A DNA stretch of 11,086 bases from Desulfobacteraceae bacterium. GTDB taxonomy: Bacteria; Desulfobacterota; Desulfobacteria; Desulfobacterales; UBA5616. The notes under the pieces are model-generated. The model ran no database searches. It was not told the DNA's origin and saw nothing but the letters and a program-made list of their open reading frames with translations. Position numbers and translations under genes: made by a program. This document shows, in pieces, positions 1-7,425 of this stretch. Every line of letters begins with the position of its first letter. The first letter of the stretch is position 1. The DNA lies in assembly GCA_030620375.1 (NCBI GenBank), contig JAUXEW010000075.1:1-11086 (forward strand). Reading direction: 5' to 3'.

Positions 1-118
1 CCATCCCGGCCAAGTCCCGCAAAGCATACGCGAGCCGGGATCCAGTAAAATCCTGTTTTTTTGGCGTTTCCTGGATTCCGGATCTCATCCCGCAGGACAA
101 CGATTCGTCCGGGATGAC
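1..118. repeat. REP-like palindromic intergenic repeat
   Basis: Nested inverted repeats: outer arms CATCCCGG (2-9) and CCGGGATG (109-116), inner arms around GGGATCCAG (37-45) and CTGGATTCC (71-79), the inner pair with one mismatch. The arrangement resembles the palindromic repeats with a 'GGAATCCAG...CTGGATTCC' core and a 'GGGATGAC' end that are scattered between genes in many deltaproteobacteria; that comparison is from memory. The left end may extend beyond the window. No coding function is apparent. Confidence 0.6.
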
Positions 119-200
119 GTTCTTTGCGGATTATAACACAGTCTCTTTCGCGGATATGGCGGAGAAGGGACTTGAAAACTATCCTACCCTCAATTAATTC

Positions 201-260
201 CAAAAAACAGGGGTTTTTGTTTAAACCGGGGAGTGGTAGATATTTCATTAAACTCCCCGG
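201..260 (-). terminator. Candidate terminator hairpins downstream of the family I CoA-transferase
   Basis: A perfect 9-base inverted repeat, CCGGGGAGT (226-234) and ACTCCCCGG (252-260), has a 17-base loop. Read on the minus strand it lies about 70 bases beyond the stop codon of the CoA-transferase gene and is followed by TTTAAAC. A second A/T-rich hairpin then comes at 201-219 (CAAAAAC...GTTTTTTG on the minus strand). This resembles an intrinsic terminator, though the T tract directly after the strong stem is short. The remaining bases 119-329 show no convincing gene. Confidence 0.4.
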
Positions 261-329
261 ATATCCATACAATGTGTGGCACGCGCATGTTGATTACCTA
301 TACCCGAGTCGGAGAGAAAAAAAGCTAAA

Positions 330-1841
330 TTAACCGAAAAGTTTTTTTGCTTCTTCCCTTAAATAATCCCTGTGGTCCGGATGGGCAACGTTAATTAATT
401 CTTCCGCCCGCTCCCGATGGGTTTTATCTAAAAGCCGAGCAATTCCGTGTTCTGTCACAATGGTATCTGCAAAATGCCGAGGAATGGTCACTAACGCTCC
501 CTCGTCCATTTGCGGCACAATGGTGGATACCCCGCCCATCGCCGTCGAAGGCAGCAGGGTTATGGCGCGCCCGCCACGGGAAAGAAACGCGCCGATATGG
601 AGTTCCGTTTGGCCTCCCTGCCCGTTGATCATCCGGTTACCAAACTGGGATTCCGAGTTGATCTGTCCGGTAAGATCAATCTGGAGACAGTTGTTCATGG
701 ATATCATGTTATCGTTTTTTGCGGTCGTCTTGATATTGGCGACATAGTCCGAGTCATACATTTCAAAGGCGGGATTGTTGTCTACAAATTCATAATCTTC
801 TGCATCACACCCGGCAAATGTAGAAAATATGGCCTTGCCCGGATGAAGCGTTTTATATTTTCCGGTGGCGATGCCTTTTTTAACCAGCGTTGTAATGCCC
901 GGAGAGCCCATTTCAGTATGGATTCCCAAATCATTTTTATCGTCAAACACCCCCAGTTTTACCATAAAAACACTGGGACGCCCCACACCGGCCTGAATCG
1001 TGTCTCCATCCCGGATTAACTCTTTAAGGTATTTGGCAATCCCTATGGCAGATTCGGTGGGGTCATCAAGACCCACATGAGGCCCCACAAAATTACCAGC
1101 CTCTACAAAACCCATGGTTTTCCCGAGATCAACAATTATTCTTAAAGAACGGGGTTCGCTCAACTTAAGCTTGGAAAGAATCTCTTCCGGTGATTTCTTG
1201 TAGAACATTTTATAAATATCTTCCCACTCTTCTTGACTGAGATCCGGCTCAACCGGAGGTTCAACAAAGTAATCTATTTCCGAAACGTGAATAAAATTAG
1301 TCCCATAGGTTCTAATTGCATTTTTATGGATTTCTCCGATAACACACCTGGCCCTCTTTGCATAGCTACGCTTGTTCCACATGGTTCCGCCAAAGCTGCA
1401 GTATCCATTTTCATCCGGAGTAGACAGCGGCGTCAAAAATACATAGTCTCTCATTTTGGCGCTTTCCGGCCTTCCCTCATCGATCCCTTTAAATCGCATG
1501 GAGAATAAATCCGGCAGGTAGGTAATTCTTTTTTCGTCCATGCTGGGGCGAACCCTCGACCCAATAAAGAGTTCCGCATAAATATTAAATGATTCTTTCA
1601 TCTCAGGCTCGGCCCACCCGGGGTCAATCGAGGTCGCAGAAACTGAAACGGTTACATTTTTTAATTCAGGGCCCCGTGCGCTAAGGGCTTCCATAAGAGT
1701 AGACGGCTGATCAGGTAACGGCGTTATCACGAGATCGCCTGACTTTACCACCTTCATCGCCTGTTCTGCTGAAACCAGCTTTCGTTTATAATCATCCTGC
1801 CAGTCCATCTTGTAATGCAGTCTCTCCAGTTGAGAATCCAT
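330..1841 (-). CDS. Family I acyl-CoA transferase (acetyl-CoA hydrolase/transferase, 4-hydroxybutyrate CoA-transferase-like)
   Basis: This 503-residue cytoplasmic enzyme should move CoA between an acyl-CoA donor and a carboxylate through a glutamyl-CoA intermediate. The acetyl-CoA hydrolase/transferase fold is recognisable: the N-terminal domain opens with a 'SAEQAMKVVKSGD' stretch, a glycine-rich GVGRPS segment lies near residue 285, GIHTEM at 306-311 holds the likely catalytic glutamate (Glu310), and the C-terminal half has VDNNPAF, DLTGQINSES, GQGGQTE, LLPSTAMGG, VTEHGIARL and a closing AHPDHRDYL. It is longer than typical 4-hydroxybutyrate CoA-transferases (about 430 residues), mainly from an inserted stretch around 195-270. 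The ATG is preceded by a G-rich ribosome site (AAGGGGGAAAG). The SCP-2 gene lies 205 bases upstream on the same strand, so co-transcription is possible but the spacer is full of hairpins. The family assignment is firm; the substrate is unknown. Confidence 0.9.
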   Translation of the reverse strand: MDSQLERLHYKMDWQDDYKRKLVSAEQAMKVVKSGDLVITPLPDQPSTLMEALSARGPELKNVTVSVSATSIDPGWAEPEMKESFNIYAELFIGSRVRPSMDEKRITYLPDLFSMRFKGIDEGRPESAKMRDYVFLTPLSTPDENGYCSFGGTMWNKRSYAKRARCVIGEIHKNAIRTYGTNFIHVSEIDYFVEPPVEPDLSQEEWEDIYKMFYKKSPEEILSKLKLSEPRSLRIIVDLGKTMGFVEAGNFVGPHVGLDDPTESAIGIAKYLKELIRDGDTIQAGVGRPSVFMVKLGVFDDKNDLGIHTEMGSPGITTLVKKGIATGKYKTLHPGKAIFSTFAGCDAEDYEFVDNNPAFEMYDSDYVANIKTTAKNDNMISMNNCLQIDLTGQINSESQFGNRMINGQGGQTELHIGAFLSRGGRAITLLPSTAMGGVSTIVPQMDEGALVTIPRHFADTIVTEHGIARLLDKTHRERAEELINVAHPDHRDYLREEAKKLFG

Positions 1842-2046
1842 CTTTCCCCCTTGATTACCATTTTGTTAAGTGATTGGAAGCCGTTTGAAAACCTCTCCTC
1901 ACGCCCGCTTTGTCGGGCGAACGGTTTCAATCCTCAAAATAATGTTGAACATTCAGGTAGTTGAAACCAATCTCCTTCCACTACAATGAATACGCTTGAA
2001 GGCTTTGAAGCTGTAAAATGAAGCTCCCCGCTATGCGGGTGTCAGT
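1842..2046 (-). promoter_or_regulatory. Hairpin-rich spacer with a possible attenuator
   Basis: This 205-base spacer separates SCP-2 (upstream on the minus strand) from the CoA-transferase and holds no gene. GGTTTCAA at 1923-1930 can pair with TTGAAACC at 1961-1968 (perfect) or with TTGAAAACC at 1885-1893 (one bulge), and the two pairings exclude each other. A GC stem CGCCCG/CGGGCG (1902-1907 and 1914-1919) lies inside the second. A third hairpin, CCCGC-TAT-GCGGG, is at 2027-2039, just beyond the SCP-2 stop. This geometry could terminate, attenuate or process the transcript, or could be no more than clustered repeats. No clear promoter was found. Confidence 0.4.
1923..1968. repeat. Structured repeat, copy A (CAATCCTCAAAATA core)
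   Basis: The outer stem is GGTTTCAA (1923-1930) with TTGAAACC (1961-1968). The inner 13-base palindrome AATGTT-G-AACATT is at 1941-1953. The 14-base stretch CAATCCTCAAAATA (1928-1941) recurs exactly at 10895-10908, inside a second two-stem structure whose arms have different sequences. This points to a dispersed, structure-conserved repeat family. Confidence 0.55.
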
Positions 2047-2430
2047 TTACTCGGTTATTTCTCGAATTTTTTCCGTCAAGACATTCTGGGACTCCGTGGG
2101 TTGGATATTTTGCATCGCCATCATCTTGCTCATATCACCTTCGATTTTCATTTTGCCGCTCATGAAGGCCTGCATACCGGCAGTCTTATCCTGATCAATA
2201 AACATTTTTTGCGCTAAATCAATCGGCAGTATAATTTTGACTGTTGCGCCTTCCATGTGTCCTTTCTCCATTTTACCGCCGGCCATGCAAAGGTCCTTGT
2301 CGCCTTCATCACTGGTCATGGTAATATTGACTTTCATATCAGCTGTTGCGGCTGGAATTTCGGGATTTACTTCTTCTGTAAGTTCTTTGACTTTTTTAAA
2401 CCATTCGTCAGACATAAATTTATAGCCCAT
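2047..2430 (-). CDS. SCP-2 sterol-transfer family protein
   Basis: This 127-residue cytoplasmic protein has a single SCP-2 fold. The family binds lipids, fatty acyl-CoAs or sterol-like molecules in a hydrophobic tunnel. The C-terminal signature is clear at about residues 88-107: AFMSGKMKIEGD followed by a Met-rich helix. This matches the usual 'aF.sGk.kv.Gd' pattern of stand-alone bacterial SCP-2 proteins. The N-terminal KFMSDEWFKKVKEL is also typical of them. The length is normal, and there is no signal peptide or membrane segment. The start is supported by an AAGGAGG ribosome site about seven bases before the ATG. It lies upstream of the CoA-transferase on the same strand. A role in holding a hydrophobic acid or its CoA ester for the neighbouring transferases is inference. 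An unusually high methionine content is visible (15 or so Met). Confidence 0.88.
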   Translation of the reverse strand: MGYKFMSDEWFKKVKELTEEVNPEIPAATADMKVNITMTSDEGDKDLCMAGGKMEKGHMEGATVKIILPIDLAQKMFIDQDKTAGMQAFMSGKMKIEGDMSKMMAMQNIQPTESQNVLTEKIREITE

Positions 2431-2802
2431 GATTATCCTCCTTGATAAATTGTTAAATGAATAATAACGTCACTCGATGAGACCTTTTGGTTGGATTGAA
2501 GCTCCCCGCATAAAGCAGCGGGGTCTGCGCTCGCTGTTTCGGTTCAATTGAAAAGTGCTTAGAGACATTGTGCCTGAAATCGTTAAATTGCATCTTGATT
2601 TTATTTTGATTTCGATTTAATCTAAAATGACATATCAGTACAATTAGGACAAATCAACAAAATAAGCCTGATAATTGGCATTTTTTTCATTAACCTTATT
2701 CCGTTTAATCTGCATTGTTGTATGGGGAAATATTCGACCCTGAGTTTATGGGCAGACAACGTTTGCTCAATTAAAAACTAAACATCAACGGAGGTAAAAA
2801 AA
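2431..2802. promoter_or_regulatory. Divergent intergenic region between the SCP-2 and DUF7064-like genes
   Basis: This 372-base region has no gene. It should hold the promoters of both diverging units, but no box pair stands out. A hairpin CCCCGC (2504-2509) with GCGGGG (2518-2523) lies about 70-90 bases upstream of the SCP-2 start and would fall in its leader. The rest is AT-rich, with repeated TTGATT and TTTGATT words at 2595-2611 and TAAAAT at 2623-2628 as weak plus-strand promoter candidates. The plus-strand gene has a good ribosome site, GGAGG, at 2790-2794. Confidence 0.35.
2498..2523. repeat. GAAGCTCCCCGC hairpin repeat (second copy at 2020-2039)
   Basis: The 12-base word GAAGCTCCCCGC occurs at 2498-2509 and 2020-2031, both times as the left arm of a hairpin: CCCCGC/GCGGGG with an 8-base loop here, and CCCGC/GCGGG with a 3-base loop at 2027-2039. 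The two copies flank the SCP-2 gene in the same orientation. The arms match but the loops differ, which fits a small REP-type repeat. Confidence 0.5.
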
Positions 2803-3831
2803 ATGGAACTGCCAGAAGGTTTTAAGCTGCGGCTTGATCCTCAGGATGACTACACCCATCCTGTCGAAGAAGCAAAAAACTATAATGAAAGCATGTATAT
2901 TAATCTTTTTGACTTCTCAAAAAAAATGGGAGGTTGGTTCAGAGTGGGAAATCGTCCCAACGAGGGACATGCTGAGATGTCCTGCTGTGTTTATCTGCCG
3001 GGCGGCAGTGTCGGATTTATGTTCGGCCGGCCTAATATTTCAGGTAATGAAGAACTCAATGCCGGTGGTATGCGATTCGGGATCACCGAACCGTTTAAAC
3101 GGCTTAGGCTTACCTATGACGGAAAAGTCTGTCTGCTGAAAAATCCGTTTGAAATGGCAAATCCCAAAAAAGCCTTTACGAACAATCCCATCTTAGATTG
3201 CAAAGTGGATATTGATTATTACATGACTTCGCCTGTATATGGCGGCGAGGTCGTTCATGATGACGGCCGGCAGATTGATCTCAACGCGGAAGAATCTTTT
3301 GCGCGGGCCCATTATGAACAACATGTTGGCGGAAGTGGTACCATAAAAATCGGCGACAACGAATGGACACTGGATGGCCTTGGCTTAAGAGACCATTCCT
3401 GGGGTCCCCGTTACTGGCAAAATATTTTTATGTACCGATGGCTGCCCATGAGTTTTGATAAAGAATTTGCTGTTATGATATCTGTTATCGAAACGGCAGC
3501 GGGCGAGTTCAGGCGAAGCGGTATGGTCCAGCACGGTGATGTATATCACTCGATTAAAGATACGACGATTGAAACCGATTGGGACGAGAACTGGTATCAG
3601 ACCGGCATGAAAATCTGGGTCAAGACCGACCAACGAGAGTATGAAATTGAAGGAACGGTCTTGTCTCTCATTCCGCTGAGAAATATGCGTAAATCTCCTG
3701 ATGGTGAACTGCTTCACACTCGAATTACCGAAGGCATGACAGAATTTAAATGCGATGGTAAAATTGGCTACGGCATGAGTGAATACCTCGACCAAATCGT
3801 GGACGGCAAACCGGTTGGAAGTGACGTTTGA
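2803..3831 (+). CDS. DUF7064/DUF7065-type lipocalin-like protein (CrtC/AttH-like fold)
   Basis: This 342-residue protein has no signal peptide or membrane segment. It appears to belong to the two-domain DUF7065-DUF7064 group, remembered from actinobacterial and proteobacterial genomes near genes for steroid, terpene or aromatic breakdown. No activity is established that I can cite. The sequence is rich in beta-strand patterns. The N-terminal half runs to about residue 170. A highly conserved-looking GLRDHSWGPRYW lies at 194-205 and GYGMSEYLDQ closes the protein at 322-331; both are hallmarks of the group and of the related CrtC/AttH double-lipocalin fold. The DHSWG residues line the pocket in relatives and may be catalytic or ligand-binding. 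The ATG follows a GGAGG site. The iron-sulfur gene begins 50 bases downstream, so the two are probably co-transcribed. Hydrophobic-ligand binding or isomerase/hydratase chemistry is inference. Confidence 0.7.
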   Translation: MELPEGFKLRLDPQDDYTHPVEEAKNYNESMYINLFDFSKKMGGWFRVGNRPNEGHAEMSCCVYLPGGSVGFMFGRPNISGNEELNAGGMRFGITEPFKRLRLTYDGKVCLLKNPFEMANPKKAFTNNPILDCKVDIDYYMTSPVYGGEVVHDDGRQIDLNAEESFARAHYEQHVGGSGTIKIGDNEWTLDGLGLRDHSWGPRYWQNIFMYRWLPMSFDKEFAVMISVIETAAGEFRRSGMVQHGDVYHSIKDTTIETDWDENWYQTGMKIWVKTDQREYEIEGTVLSLIPLRNMRKSPDGELLHTRITEGMTEFKCDGKIGYGMSEYLDQIVDGKPVGSDV

Positions 3832-3881
3832 TAGTCGAATAACCATAATATTATAAAGCGAACCCGAATAGGAGGATTTAC

Positions 3882-4883
3882 ATGACAGACATGACGTTAT
3901 ATCAGCAACTTGCAGAAAGCATTGGCTTCGGGGAATCCAAGCGTGTGCCACAGATGTTCGCATACATTGCCGATGAAGATGAAGCCAGGTTTATTTTAGC
4001 GGCCGCTCCTCCGGCCACGGTTGAAGAAATAGCCGAACGAGCGGGATTGCCGCTGGATAAGGCTGAAAAAATGGCAGGCCCATTATTCAAAAAAGGATTG
4101 ATATTTAAATCCAAAAAAACCGGTCTAACCCGTTATTACAAACTCAGAAACTTTGTGCAATTCCATGACGGCACCGTTCTCACACCGGGGATCTCTCAGG
4201 AATATCTTGATATGTGGAAAGAATTCGAAGAAGTCGAAATGCCGGTTTACCACAAAATGATTCGGGAGATGGGAGCAAAGCCTTTCATGAGGGTTATACC
4301 GGTTAATGTTACCGTAGAATCGAAGCCTCAAATCCTGGCCTTCGATGATGTCAGCAAAATGATTGAAGAATCGGAAGTGATCGCCGTTACCAATTGTTCA
4401 TGCCGAACGATTCATCCTGTACCTGATGTACCATTGGAAGTCTGTATGCAGTTAAATAAAGCTGCTAATTATGCCATCGATCGAGGGACCGGGCGCGAAT
4501 TAACTAAGCAGGAAGCCATTGAAATGCTTAAGATGTGTGAAGAAGCGGGTCTGGTGCATACCGTTGCCAATACCAGAGGGCTGGGCTATATACTCTGCAA
4601 TTGCGATAATGAGGCCTGTGGGAACTGGCCGGACAAGGAATATGCAAAATACCATACTGCCCCCAGCCGCTTCAGGGCTGTTGTGGATTCGGAGCTATGC
4701 TCGGCCTGCGAAGCCTGCATAGAGAGGTGTTTCTTTGACGCCATCCATATGGTGGATGAAGAGGATACCGCTGTGGTCGATTCTGAAAAGTGCATGGGAT
4801 GCGGATTATGCCAGGTTCCCTGTCCCGTAGAGGCCATTCGTATGGTAGAAACCATGGCCGTGGATTCCATTCCGAATGAGTAA
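3882..4883 (+). CDS. Winged-helix / CxCR / double [4Fe-4S] ferredoxin protein
   Basis: This 333-residue cytoplasmic protein has three parts. Residues about 24-90 look like a winged helix-turn-helix (ATVEEIAERAGLPLDKAEKM, then a wing ending KTGLTRYYKLR). The middle holds CSCR (Cys172, Cys174), Cys188, an EAIEML helix, GLVHT and CNCDNEAC (Cys239, Cys241, Cys246), a likely extra metal or cluster site. The C-terminus is a two-cluster ferredoxin: Cys273/276/279/283, where the usual proline after the last cysteine is phenylalanine, and Cys304/307/310/314 ending CP. It may carry electrons for a neighbouring oxidoreductase, or sense redox state and bind DNA through its N-terminus; the sequence does not decide. 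The ATG follows AGGAGG. It sits 50 bases behind the DUF7064-like gene. The same middle module recurs in the protein at 9981-10823. Confidence 0.85.
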   Translation: MTDMTLYQQLAESIGFGESKRVPQMFAYIADEDEARFILAAAPPATVEEIAERAGLPLDKAEKMAGPLFKKGLIFKSKKTGLTRYYKLRNFVQFHDGTVLTPGISQEYLDMWKEFEEVEMPVYHKMIREMGAKPFMRVIPVNVTVESKPQILAFDDVSKMIEESEVIAVTNCSCRTIHPVPDVPLEVCMQLNKAANYAIDRGTGRELTKQEAIEMLKMCEEAGLVHTVANTRGLGYILCNCDNEACGNWPDKEYAKYHTAPSRFRAVVDSELCSACEACIERCFFDAIHMVDEEDTAVVDSEKCMGCGLCQVPCPVEAIRMVETMAVDSIPNE

Positions 4884-4926
4884 AAATCGGGGGCAGTGAA
4901 ACAAAGTTTCGGCGAGTGGCCCACAC

Positions 4927-7398
4927 TTACTCCAATACCCCTTCGATGACCAACCGGGCTACCTCGTCGTCGCTCATCCCCAGAAAGTCTTTTAGGACCA
5001 TCTCGGTGTGTTCCCCAAATAGTGGGGCCGGGGATGTTGGTTTGTTGTTACATTTGGAGAGCTTAAAGGCTGAAGTCGCAATGTGATATTTCCCCATCTC
5101 TGAGTGGTATAGCGGTTCAAAATGTCCCCGGTGCCGGAGCTGTGGATCTTTAAAAAGATCTTCCGCATTCTGCACGACACCCGCCGCCACCCCGGCGGAT
5201 TGCATTATATTCATCACCTTGTCGGCATCGTGTTTCATCGTCCATTCCTCTATGAGTCCCTCCAACTCCGCTTCGTGTGCCTTCCTGCCACCCAGTGTTT
5301 GAAAACGGCGTTCTTTCGTCCATTGCGGCTCGTTGAGAACTTTGCAAAAGGCTTCCCATTCCGCTTCGCAGGTAACGGCAATGGCACACCACCGGTCCTT
5401 ACCACGGCAGCGGTAGGCACCATGAGGAGCAGCATATTCATCTCGATTTCCCCTGCGTCGTGCAACCCTGTTGTTTATCTCGTAATCCAGAATAGCCGGA
5501 ATCATAAACTGAAGAGCACTCTCGAGTTGAGACTGGTCTATGTACTGGCCCTCCCCTGTTCGGCTTCGATAATCCAAAGCCGCCAGGATGGAAACCAACA
5601 TGAAGTTCCAGTCGATGAAATCACTGTAGGCGGAATAAGGCCCTATGGGGCCACCATCAGGCCATCCGGTCAGTTCAAACCAACCGGCTATAGCCGTAGC
5701 CATCTGTCCGTAACCACGGTGCGGCGAATGCGGCCCGGTCTGACCCTGAAGGCAGGTTGAGGCCATAATAATATCCGGCTTTATCTTCTTTACCTTATTA
5801 TAGCTGAGGCCCCACCGTGACATTACGCCTGGAGCAAATGATTCGATAACGACATCAGCCCACCGAATCAGCCTCTCAACGACGGACCCGGCCTGTGGTT
5901 TTTTCATGTTAAGCGCAATGCTCAGTTTGCCCGCGTTGTGGGTGGCAAAGTATCCACTACGATCTATATGAGGCGCTTCCCCTGCAAATGGAGTCGCAAT
6001 CCGCAGCGTTTCAGGGTGAATCATGGATTCGACTTTCACAACGACAGCGCCATGATCAGCAAAATAACGGGTGGTTGTCGGCCCCAGTACAGTGCTCGTA
6101 AAATCCAAAACATGGATACCGGTTAAGGGGCGCAGATCTTCCATTTCCCCCACATCCAAGTCTGTAAAGCGCGCCGGTTCATCATGCGATATTGATGATT
6201 CATTCTCGAAGATCTCAATATTGTGCTCGCCGATATAAGGCGCTCTTCCTTTTATCTTCCAGGGGGTCTTTGTCATCTTCACGGGAGGGCCGGGGAACTT
6301 AATGGATGTATTTAATTCCGGATGCCGGACATCTATCCAGTAATTTCTGGCCTGAAGCTGAAGGTCAGCGGAAACATCAGCTATTGTATTAACCGGTGCA
6401 AGCATGATCCCGCTGTTGATCGCCTCTTGCAACAGATCGCTTTTACTTCTGGTCTCGAAATATCCACTAAACGCTTCTGTTATTTTTTCTAATGTATCCA
6501 CAGGCGTAGAGAAAGCACTCATCTCATTCCAGTCGATTTCCTTTAGCCAGTTTTCGGCCATACCATCTTTGTCCATCAACTCCACTACCCGCCGCTGGCC
6601 TTTTGCGCCGATAGCCCCTCCGGAAAACATGAAGGTAACGTGGCCGTCCAAAGCACGCCATACCGTCTTTATGGTGTTAGCGCCGAATTGCCTGAAAACC
6701 CCTCCGCGAGAAAGGTTTTTCTTGTGTAGATCCCAAAATGCGTATGTATTGGTGAGCATCCATGACGGGCATTGCTGGGCAGCGGTATCCACATGCTGAC
6801 CCTGCCCCGTAGCTGTACGATAGTGAAGTGCCATCAGGCAGCCTACCATGGATATAGCACTTGCGTGCAGGTAGGCCTGTGGCGGGTGACTTATTCGAAG
6901 TGGCGCCCGTCCCGGTTCACCCGTCATCCACATATATCCACCCATGGCCCAGGGTATAATGTCAGGACCTTTCCAATGGGCACGCGGGCCGGTTTGGCCA
7001 AAAGGAGTAATGGACGCCATAATCAGCCGCGGATTCAATCGTCTTAGAACAGAATAGTCCAGACCCAGCATCTTCATGTAACCCGGAGGAAACGACTCTA
7101 ATAAAAAATCAACCTTTTTAACGAGACGTTTCAGCTTCTGCCGGCCTTCTTCACTATCAATATCCAGCGTAATCCCCCGCTTGCCGGTGTTATAGGCCAT
7201 CCAGAAAAGGCTTTTATCCGGATCAGGATCCTCACCATAAAATGGTCCTATTTTCCTTGCCGGATCGCCTCCGGGTGGCTCCACCTTGATGACATCGGCT
7301 CCAAGGTCAGAAAAAATCTTTCCGCAAAGCTGCCCTTTTGCATCAGTTAGGTCCAGAACTCGATAACATTCCAACGCTTGTTTGCACTCATCATTCAA
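4927..7398 (-). CDS. Fused double family III (CaiB/BaiF) CoA-transferase
   Basis: This 823-residue protein is nearly twice the usual length (about 400) because it holds two complete family III CoA-transferase domains, roughly residues 10-395 and 425-820. Each shows the N-terminal Rossmann signature (GKIFSDLGADVIKVEPPGGD; RYFADHGAVVVKVES), an N-x-GK motif (NTGKRGITLDI; NAGKLSIALNM), ESF.PG, the substrate loop GQTGP and the catalytic-loop motif G-x-GQ-x-x-D (Asp204 in TGQGQHVDTA; Asp621 in TGEGQYIDQS). Both catalytic aspartates, which form the acyl anhydride in formyl-CoA transferase, are kept. Family III enzymes are interlocked dimers, so the fusion may fold as an internal pseudo-dimer. The start is TTG: no in-frame ATG lies nearby, and an AAGGA site is seven bases upstream. 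The orphan gene at 7426 ends 27 bases upstream on the same strand. The gene converges on the iron-sulfur gene 43 bases away. The substrate is unknown. Confidence 0.92.
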   Translation of the reverse strand: MNDECKQALECYRVLDLTDAKGQLCGKIFSDLGADVIKVEPPGGDPARKIGPFYGEDPDPDKSLFWMAYNTGKRGITLDIDSEEGRQKLKRLVKKVDFLLESFPPGYMKMLGLDYSVLRRLNPRLIMASITPFGQTGPRAHWKGPDIIPWAMGGYMWMTGEPGRAPLRISHPPQAYLHASAISMVGCLMALHYRTATGQGQHVDTAAQQCPSWMLTNTYAFWDLHKKNLSRGGVFRQFGANTIKTVWRALDGHVTFMFSGGAIGAKGQRRVVELMDKDGMAENWLKEIDWNEMSAFSTPVDTLEKITEAFSGYFETRSKSDLLQEAINSGIMLAPVNTIADVSADLQLQARNYWIDVRHPELNTSIKFPGPPVKMTKTPWKIKGRAPYIGEHNIEIFENESSISHDEPARFTDLDVGEMEDLRPLTGIHVLDFTSTVLGPTTTRYFADHGAVVVKVESMIHPETLRIATPFAGEAPHIDRSGYFATHNAGKLSIALNMKKPQAGSVVERLIRWADVVIESFAPGVMSRWGLSYNKVKKIKPDIIMASTCLQGQTGPHSPHRGYGQMATAIAGWFELTGWPDGGPIGPYSAYSDFIDWNFMLVSILAALDYRSRTGEGQYIDQSQLESALQFMIPAILDYEINNRVARRRGNRDEYAAPHGAYRCRGKDRWCAIAVTCEAEWEAFCKVLNEPQWTKERRFQTLGGRKAHEAELEGLIEEWTMKHDADKVMNIMQSAGVAAGVVQNAEDLFKDPQLRHRGHFEPLYHSEMGKYHIATSAFKLSKCNNKPTSPAPLFGEHTEMVLKDFLGMSDDEVARLVIEGVLE

Positions 7399-7425
7399 TT
7401 GGTCATCCTTCCATAGTCCTTAGGG

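Noticed and set aside
124..333. Plus-strand 69-residue open frame
   Set aside because: It starts at TTG without a ribosome site, covers hairpins 226-260 and has no recognisable protein features; probably non-coding.
2690..2710. Sigma-54-like TGGCA word upstream of the DUF7064-like gene
   Set aside because: No GC dinucleotide at the required -12 position; not supported as a sigma-54 promoter.
4884..4926. Terminator between the convergent iron-sulfur and CoA-transferase genes
   Set aside because: Only a 5-base stem GAAAC/GTTTC with a 3-base loop and no T run is visible.
5122..5760. Plus-strand 212-residue open frame
   Set aside because: It lies entirely antisense to the second CoA-transferase domain, whose motifs are unmistakable; it is a shadow frame.
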